A DNA stretch of 64,000 bases, taken from Verrucomicrobia bacterium IMCC26134 (lineage in GTDB: Bacteria > Verrucomicrobiota > Verrucomicrobiia > Opitutales > Opitutaceae). The position numbers and the translations under genes are program-made. The notes beneath the pieces were generated by a model. It was not told the origin of the DNA and ran no database searches. It saw nothing but the letters and a program-made list of their open reading frames with translations. The stretch covers positions 3,407,001 to 3,471,000 of the forward strand of contig CP011265.1 in the NCBI GenBank assembly GCA_000972765.1, in the 5' to 3' direction. This document shows, piece after piece, positions 58,952 to 64,000 of the stretch. Within the stretch, counting starts at the first letter, position 1. Each line of letters starts with the position of its first letter.

Positions 58952-60136
58952 TTATTTCTCCAGCCAGCGGGCGGCGGGGGTGGAGAGGAACTCCTCCAAT
59001 GAAATGCCGTCGGCTCCCACGAGCAGCGTGCGGAGGGGGGCGAACTCGCGACGAAAGGCTTCCATGCCCTCCAGCGAGCCGCGCCGGCCGGCGCTCTTTA
59101 CCTCGATCGCGATGAGCGTCTTGCCGCGCTGGAGCACGAAATCGACCTCCGCATTGCGCTCCCGCCAGTAAGTCACCTCGATCGGCGTGCCGAGCGTGCT
59201 GCTCATCAGGTGCGCCCCCACGGCCGACTCCACCAAACGGCCCCAACGATCTGATTCCCGGCGGGTTTCCTCAAAACCCAGGCCGGAAGAGGTGCTCATG
59301 AGCGCGGTGTTTAAAACCTGCAGTTTGGGACTGGAGCCGCGTTGGCGAATCTTACCGCCGGCAAATTTAGACAGGCCCGCCACCATGCCCGCTCCTTGTA
59401 AAAGTTGCAGGTAATGGGCGAGCGTCACGGTGTTGCCGGCATCAGTGAGCTGGCCGGTCATTTTCTGGTAGGACAAAATCTGTCCCGAGTAGTCGCACGC
59501 GAGTTGAAAGAGGCGACGCAGGAGCGCGGGTTTGTCCACGCGGGTCATGAGCAAGATATCGCGGGAGATACTCGTCTCGATCAGCGAATCCACGACGTAG
59601 CGTTGCCATCGCTCGGGATCGGAGATCAGAGGGGCGGCACCGGGATAGGCTCCGTAGTAAATGAACTGCTCCACATCCCACCCAAAGGCTTCGTGAATCT
59701 CCGGGAACGACCAATGCGGCACCGGGATGATCTCGAACCGGCCCGCCAGGCTTTCGGTCAATCCGCTTTGGATGAGCAAGGGGGAGGAGCCAAGGAGCAC
59801 GACCCGCAAGGGGGTGTTGGCGTGGGTATCCGCGTCCCAAAGTTGCTTCACGGCCTCCGACCAGCCTTGGACCTTTTGAACTTCATCCAAGACAAGAAGA
59901 GCCTCGCCCCGGCGCGCGTTTAAGCGACCGAGTTCCCACTGCTGGGAGATCCATTCACGGCCTTTCAGCGCGGGCTCGTCGGCGGAGGCGTAGTGGGAGA
60001 TGGCGGTGACACTTGCCATGACTTGGCGGGCCAAGGTCGTTTTGCCCACCTGACGAGGACCGGCGAGCACTTGGATAAACCGTCTAGGCTCTTGTAAGCG
60101 ATTGAGCAACAGGAGGTGGAGGACTTTTCTAATCAT
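58952..60136 (-). CDS. AAA ATPase with DUF4143 domain
   Basis: 394 residues: Walker A AGPRQVGKTTLA (25-36), Walker B ALLVLDEVQKVQ (79-90), then the DUF4143 part with YLQLLQGAGMVAGLSKF (about 240-256) and a PD-(D/E)xK-like core NAEVDFVLQRGKTLIAIEVK (about 326-345). Such proteins are widespread, often mobile or toxin-linked, and biochemically uncharacterised. The gene is bracketed by the two 150-bp repeats and preceded by a palindromic operator 7 bp from its ATG, which suggests autoregulation. Confidence 0.9.
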   Translation of the reverse strand: MIRKVLHLLLLNRLQEPRRFIQVLAGPRQVGKTTLARQVMASVTAISHYASADEPALKGREWISQQWELGRLNARRGEALLVLDEVQKVQGWSEAVKQLWDADTHANTPLRVVLLGSSPLLIQSGLTESLAGRFEIIPVPHWSFPEIHEAFGWDVEQFIYYGAYPGAAPLISDPERWQRYVVDSLIETSISRDILLMTRVDKPALLRRLFQLACDYSGQILSYQKMTGQLTDAGNTVTLAHYLQLLQGAGMVAGLSKFAGGKIRQRGSSPKLQVLNTALMSTSSGLGFEETRRESDRWGRLVESAVGAHLMSSTLGTPIEVTYWRERNAEVDFVLQRGKTLIAIEVKSAGRRGSLEGMEAFRREFAPLRTLLVGADGISLEEFLSTPAARWLEK

Positions 60137-60143
60137 GAATTAC

Positions 60144-60169
60144 AATTTACTCATTATATTGAGTAAATT
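60144..60169. promoter_or_regulatory. Palindromic operator upstream of the AAA ATPase gene
   Basis: AATTTACTCA (60144-60153) and TGAGTAAATT (60160-60169) form a perfect 10-bp inverted repeat around TTATAT, 7 bp before the ATPase ATG on the minus strand. A third related half-site, CGAGTAATTTT, follows at about 60182-60192. The AT-rich symmetric site looks like a dimeric repressor target. Confidence 0.6.
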
Positions 60170-60214
60170 GACTCACAATTACGAGTAATTTTCGTTTTAG
60201 TGCTTAACTGAATG

Positions 60215-60363
60215 ATACCAATCGCCCGTAACTTTGAGACTTTAACGCAAACACGCAGAGGCGCGGAGATACGCAAAGATTCATTTCCTTGTCAGGTCGT
60301 TGCGCCCTTTGTGTCTTGGCGACTTTGCGTTAATCACGTCTAGATTATACGGGACGTTGGTAT
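60215..60363. repeat. 150-bp palindromic repeat, copy 2
   Basis: 149 bp, same orientation as copy 1 and about 97% identical (one missing T and three substitutions). Terminal inverted repeats and the TTAACGCAAA/TTTGCGTTAA arms are kept. Together the copies bracket a 1.35-kb segment carrying only the AAA ATPase gene and its operator, so recombination between them would delete exactly that gene. Confidence 0.85.
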
Positions 60364-60462
60364 GAGATCGGTCGCCTAAAACGGGGGCGTTACCGAGATA
60401 CATTTGGCGTCAGAGACGGCTAAACCTAAAACGCATCCCATCGCCGGGCCGCGCTCCGTCCC

Positions 60463-61620
60463 TCACAATCCCTGCACTGGATCGGCGGACGACGCCGGGG
60501 CGGAGTCGGTGTGCTCGCGGGCGTGGGTCGCCAGTTCGAGGCGGATGCTTTGCAGGTTCTCGCGCACCAGCGCGCCCATGGAGTCGCATTGGTGGTAGAC
60601 GTTGCGCTTGTAGTGCTCGGCCAGGGCCTCGCGCAGCTCGCGCACGTGCTCGGGCGGCGCGAGCGGGTCGCCTGACATGGCGGCGAGCAGCATGGCGAGG
60701 CGGTCCTCGATGATGGCCGCGCGCTGGAGCATAATGACCTGCTCCTCGCGCTGGTATTGGCGGGCGGTCTCGATGCGGAGGCTTTTCACGCAGTAGAGCG
60801 CGAGGGCCTGGTTCTCCTTGAAAAACTGCGGGCGGTAGAGGTTGAGGCGGCCCTCGTAGCTCTGCTGGTCGAAGTCCATCGCGCGCACGCGGATTTGGGC
60901 GTCCTCGAAGTCGGGCGTCACCACCACCACGAAGTTGTAGGAGCGCATGTCGCCGAGCAGGCGCACGAAGCAGCGCTCGTTGAATTTAACCAGCTCCTTG
61001 GCGAGGCGGATGGGGCGGATCTCGGGGTTGGTCAGCCAGCGGTCGATGAACTCGTTGCCGGGGATGCCGGCGATGTGCTCCTCGACGAGCGTGCCGCCGC
61101 AGGTGAGGTAGTTGAGGCGGTTGGGCGAGAGCAGATGCTCGAGCTCGAGGCCGTAAACGCGGGAGGCGTCGCCGCGCTTGATGTAGAAGTGGTCGGGATT
61201 GTCGTTGTAGGCGTTGACGATCCGGATGCGGAAGGGCGCGGAGTTGCCGAAGGAGCAGAAGTCGATGCGGTCGATGTAGAGGTGGCGCATCACCGAGAGA
61301 TCGCCGTCCACGCGCAGGATGGCGTAGACGCGTTTCAAGTCGTCGTGCAGCGACTGCATCTCGAGGCGGTCGTAGAAAACACTTTCCCAAAGCGTGGGGC
61401 GGCCGAGGCGGTCGGCGAGCGGCACGCTGTCCCTGAAACGCCTCAGTCGCTCGTAGTTGACCGGCAGCTCGCGGTCGCGCCGGTAGCGGCGAAGGTAGGC
61501 GCGCAGACCCTCACTAATCGGGAAGGCGGGCTTCTTGCGCTGCTGGCGCGGGGCATTTTCGCTTTCGATCTCCGTGGAGAGTGGCATCGTGCCGCCCAGC
61601 GTGCCCGGCGGCGGGCGCAT
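60463..61620 (-). CDS. Unrecognised protein with kinase/phosphotransferase-like motifs
   Basis: From the ATG at 61620 (MRPPPGTLGGTMPLSTEIES) about 385 residues; an ATG eleven codons in (61587) is an alternative. The frame runs further upstream but would overlap gnd. The middle reads FVRLLGDMRSYNFVVVV then IRVRAMDFDQQSYEGRLNLY, which resembles the catalytic loop and D-F-D of phosphotransferase/kinase-like folds. Other features: VYGLELEHLLSPNRLNYLTC, HIAGIPGNEFIDRWL and a helical C-terminus. No family was identified with confidence. It is divergent from gnd with a 124-bp spacer. Confidence 0.7.
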   Translation of the reverse strand: MRPPPGTLGGTMPLSTEIESENAPRQQRKKPAFPISEGLRAYLRRYRRDRELPVNYERLRRFRDSVPLADRLGRPTLWESVFYDRLEMQSLHDDLKRVYAILRVDGDLSVMRHLYIDRIDFCSFGNSAPFRIRIVNAYNDNPDHFYIKRGDASRVYGLELEHLLSPNRLNYLTCGGTLVEEHIAGIPGNEFIDRWLTNPEIRPIRLAKELVKFNERCFVRLLGDMRSYNFVVVVTPDFEDAQIRVRAMDFDQQSYEGRLNLYRPQFFKENQALALYCVKSLRIETARQYQREEQVIMLQRAAIIEDRLAMLLAAMSGDPLAPPEHVRELREALAEHYKRNVYHQCDSMGALVRENLQSIRLELATHAREHTDSAPASSADPVQGL

Positions 61621-61744
61621 GGCAACGACGGAGGCGCCCGCCGCCGGGCGCCGATCAGTCGGCTTTGTGCTGGTTATGAAAACGTGTCCATGCGTTTGAG
61701 ATTGGTTTCCCCCCGGCGAACACCTAGCAGTTTTCTTTCTCACC

Positions 61745-63253
61745 ATGCCAAAAACACACTCCGACATCGGACTCATCGGCCTCGCCGTCATGGGTCAGAA
61801 CCTCGCCCTCAACATCGCCGACCACGGCTTTAAAATCTCGGTCTACAACCGCACCGTCGAAAAGACCGAGAAGTTCGTCGCCGAAAACCCCTCCACCCCC
61901 GGCGGCCTCGTCGGCAGCAAGACCCTCGAGGAATTCGTCCAGTCCATCGGCCTTCCCCGCAAGATCGTCATCCTCGTCCAGGCCGGCAAGGCCACCGACG
62001 CCGTGATCGACGGCTTGATCCCCCTTCTCGCCCCCAACGACATCATCGTCGACGGCGGCAACGCCCTCTGGACCGACACCATCCGCCGCGAAAAATCCCT
62101 CAAGGAAAAGGGTCTCCGCTTCATCGGCTCCGGCGTCTCCGGCGGCGAAGAGGGTGCGCGTTTCGGTCCCTCCCTCATGCCCGGTGGCGACAAGGCCGCC
62201 TTCAAGGAGCTCGAGCCCATCTGGAAGGCCATCGCCGCCAAGGTCGATGCCAAGACCGGCAAGCCCCTCATGGGCGCCAAGCCCGGCAAGCCCGTCAAGG
62301 GCGGCGTGCCCTGCACCGTCTACATCGGTGAAAACGGCGCCGGCCACTACGTGAAGATGGTCCACAACGGCATCGAGTATGGCGACATGCAGATGATCTG
62401 TGAGGCCTACTCCCTCATGCAGGGCCTGCTCGGCCTCAAACCCGCCGAGATGGGCGAGATTTTCTCCACTTGGAACAAGGGTGCCCTCGACAGCTTCCTC
62501 ATCGAGATCACCGCCGACATCCTCAAGCAGAAGGACCCGATGACCAAGAAGCCCATCGTGGACGTCATCCTCGACACCGCCGGCCAGAAGGGCACGGGCA
62601 AGTGGACCTCCGTCAACGCCCTCGACATGGGTGTGCCCGCCCCGACCATCGCCGAGTCCGTCTTCGCCCGCTGCCTCTCCGCCATCAAGGAAGAGCGCGT
62701 CGCCGCCTCCAAGGTCCTCAAGGGCCCCAAGATCAAGAAGGTCGCCCCCGCCCAGAAGAAGGCCCTCATCAAGGCCATCCACGACGCCCTCTACTGCTCG
62801 AAGATCTGCTCCTACGCGCAGGGCTTCCAGCTCATGCGCACCGCCCAGGGCGAATACGGGTGGAAGCTCAACTTCGGCCAGATCGCCCAGATCTTCCGCG
62901 GCGGCTGCATCATCCGCGCGGCCTTCCTGCAAAAGATCACCGAGGCCTACGCCCGCGATCCGAAGCTCGCGAACCTCCTCCTCGACGCCTACTTCAACAA
63001 GACCATCCAGAAGGCCCAGGCCAACTGGCGCAAAGTCATCAGCCTCGCGGTGCAAAACGGCATCAGCATCCCGACCTTCGCGTCGGCCCTGAGCTACTAC
63101 GATGCCTACCGCTCCGCCCGTCTGCCGGCCAACCTGCTCCAGGCCCAGCGAGACTACTTCGGCGCCCACACCTACGAGCGCACCGACAAGCCCCGCGGCA
63201 AGTTCTTCCACATCGACTGGCCCGAGGCCGGCCGGCCCCAGCTGGAGGCCTAA
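61745..63253 (+). CDS. gnd: 6-phosphogluconate dehydrogenase, decarboxylating
   Basis: Oxidative pentose-phosphate enzyme producing ribulose 5-phosphate and NADPH. 502 residues, near the 468-480 of the long bacterial type. Rossmann motif [19 protein letters not shown] (11-29), substrate loop [20 protein letters not shown], catalytic [19 protein letters not shown] with Lys and His/Asn pair, and the C-terminal [19 protein letters not shown] lysine-rich insertion [18 protein letters not shown] lies around 178-195. The strong terminator just after the gene makes it monocistronic. Confidence 0.97.
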   Translation: MPKTHSDIGLIGLAVMGQNLALNIADHGFKISVYNRTVEKTEKFVAENPSTPGGLVGSKTLEEFVQSIGLPRKIVILVQAGKATDAVIDGLIPLLAPNDIIVDGGNALWTDTIRREKSLKEKGLRFIGSGVSGGEEGARFGPSLMPGGDKAAFKELEPIWKAIAAKVDAKTGKPLMGAKPGKPVKGGVPCTVYIGENGAGHYVKMVHNGIEYGDMQMICEAYSLMQGLLGLKPAEMGEIFSTWNKGALDSFLIEITADILKQKDPMTKKPIVDVILDTAGQKGTGKWTSVNALDMGVPAPTIAESVFARCLSAIKEERVAASKVLKGPKIKKVAPAQKKALIKAIHDALYCSKICSYAQGFQLMRTAQGEYGWKLNFGQIAQIFRGGCIIRAAFLQKITEAYARDPKLANLLLDAYFNKTIQKAQANWRKVISLAVQNGISIPTFASALSYYDAYRSARLPANLLQAQRDYFGAHTYERTDKPRGKFFHIDWPEAGRPQLEA

Positions 63254-63272
63254 AGTCCTTCGGTTCTCTTCG

Positions 63273-63304
63273 AGCCGCGCCCTTCACCGGGCGCGGCTTT
63301 TTTT
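63273..63304 (+). terminator. Intrinsic terminator after gnd
   Basis: AGCCGCGCCC (63273-63282) pairs with GGGCGCGGCT (63289-63298) around a 6-base loop, followed by a run of seven T. Perfect 10-bp GC stem with U tract 20 bp after the gnd stop. Confidence 0.95.
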
Positions 63305-63317
63305 GGGTATTAGCAGA

Positions 63318-64000
63318 TCACTCGACGAAGGGGACGCCGTCCTTCCAGCCGATCTTCACTTTGGAGAGGAACCAGGACTTACCCTTGTCGGCATTTCCTT
63401 GGTAGAAGAGGTAGGTCTGCCCGTCGGTGTCGGTAAAGACTCCGGGATGGCCGGATTCGCTGGAGTTCCAGCTATCGGGCTGGCCGACGGCGAGAAGAGG
63501 AGTTTCGGAAACACGCTTCCAATTCACCGCGTCGGTGCTGACGGCGCAGCCGATTTGCTGGGGCATGTTGTTATAGGCGCCGGCGTAGAACATGTAGAGG
63601 GACCTGCCGCGGCGCACCAGCGTGGGCGCCTCCAGGCACTCTTGTTCCCAGGCGAGCTCGGGCTTCAGGATGGTGCGGTCGGCGAGCTGCGTCCATTTAT
63701 CGCGGGCCCAATCGGAATTCATCGGGGCGGAGGCCACACCGACGAGCTGGATTTTGTAGCCGGGATCGCGGCTGGCGAAGTAGAGCAGCAGGCGGTCGCC
63801 GTCGGGGATGACCTCGGCGTCGATGGCGCGGCCGCAAGTCCAGTCTCCGTGGGGGTGGAAAATGGGGTTGGTGGGCTCGCGGGTGAAAGTCACGCCGTCG
63901 TCGGACCAGGCGTGGCAGATGGCGTCTTTTTCGCGATTGCCGTAGGTCTGGTAGAAGAGGTGCACCTTACCGCCGAGCACGATGGCGCCGGGAGCGCAGA
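63318..64000 (-). CDS. Five-bladed beta-propeller glycosidase-like protein (GH43/32 type), 3' part
   Basis: About 227 residues visible; the frame is open through base 64000, so the 5' part lies outside. Repeated blade-like signatures: VHLFYQTYGNREKDAICHAW, TCGRAIDAEVIPDGDRLLLY, EQECLEAPTLVRRGRSLYMF and SSESGHPGVFTDTDGQTYLF. The Glu in CLEAPTL and the Asp in IDAEVI are placed like catalytic/modulator residues of clan GH-F/GH-J enzymes that act on arabinan, xylan or fructan. Signal peptide not visible. The fold call is firm, the exact family and substrate are not. Confidence 0.75.
   Translation of the reverse strand, partial: CAPGAIVLGGKVHLFYQTYGNREKDAICHAWSDDGVTFTREPTNPIFHPHGDWTCGRAIDAEVIPDGDRLLLYFASRDPGYKIQLVGVASAPMNSDWARDKWTQLADRTILKPELAWEQECLEAPTLVRRGRSLYMFYAGAYNNMPQQIGCAVSTDAVNWKRVSETPLLAVGQPDSWNSSESGHPGVFTDTDGQTYLFYQGNADKGKSWFLSKVKIGWKDGVPFVE

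Noticed and set aside
58717-60363. CRISPR array
   Set aside because: Only two copies, 150 bp long and 1.35 kb apart, with a gene between them.

Overview
This window reads as a chromosome segment of a GC-rich member of the Verrucomicrobiota, most likely the Opitutaceae. That placement is inferred from the character of the proteins, the fused secE-rpoC / str-S10-spc-alpha ribosomal superoperons, the ExbB/ExbD/TPR export module and the AACGCAAA-type dispersed repeats; no database search was possible. About 90% of the window is coding. Genes from 1.2 to 49.5 kb lie almost entirely on the minus strand.

Layout. (1) 0-9.4 kb: 5' part of pdxJ, a membrane protein of VC0807 type, citrate synthase, a hisD-hisC-hisB-hisH run, an exported protein of unknown function, guaA and a small zinc-ribbon membrane protein. 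(2) 9.4-28.7 kb: one continuous minus-strand unit read rpsL-rpsG-fusA-rpsJ-rplC-rplD-rplW-rplB-rpsS-(small exported ORF)-rplV-rpsC-rplP-rpmC-rpsQ-rplN-rplX-rplE-rpsN-rpsH-rplF-rplR-rpsE-rplO-secY-(adenylate-kinase relic)-map-rpsM-rpsK-rpsD-rpoA-rplQ, ended by a strong intrinsic terminator. rpmD, infA and rpmJ are missing from their usual places. (3) 28.7-32.1 kb: about 1 kb without a convincing gene, a CASTOR/POLLUX-type ion-channel pseudogene and another coding remnant, interrupting what is often a contiguous rpoC-rpsL junction. (4) 32.1-44.9 kb: tRNA-Thr, tuf, tRNA-Trp, secE, nusG, rplK, rplA, rplJ, rplL, rpoB, rpoC with a terminator. EF-Tu has an aberrant switch I and RpoC has lost three of the four cysteines of its second zinc site.

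(5) 45-49.5 kb: a four-gene envelope energy-transduction operon (TPR protein, ExbB, ExbD, TonB-like protein); the ExbD lacks the usual membrane aspartate. (6) 49.7-53.5 kb, plus strand: LemA, PLDc_N-type membrane protein, M48 metallopeptidase and NERD-domain protein, tightly packed. (7) 53.5-60.4 kb: a defence-type island with a GIY-YIG/helicase fusion, an Eco57I-type N6-adenine methylase, a second methylase-like subunit and a divergent XRE regulator, followed by an AAA/DUF4143 ATPase gene flanked by two nearly identical 150-bp palindromic repeats. (8) 60.4-64 kb: an unrecognised protein with kinase-like motifs, 6-phosphogluconate dehydrogenase with a strong terminator, and part of a five-bladed beta-propeller glycosidase-like gene cut by the window end.

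Functionally most of the window is core gene expression (translation, RNA polymerase, Sec translocon) with histidine, GMP, B6 and central-carbon metabolism. The accessory content is concentrated in 28.7-32 kb and 53.5-60.4 kb. The candidates most worth following are the degenerate Adk, the EF-Tu switch I, the GIY-YIG restriction-like system with its repeat-bounded neighbour, and the ExbD variant.
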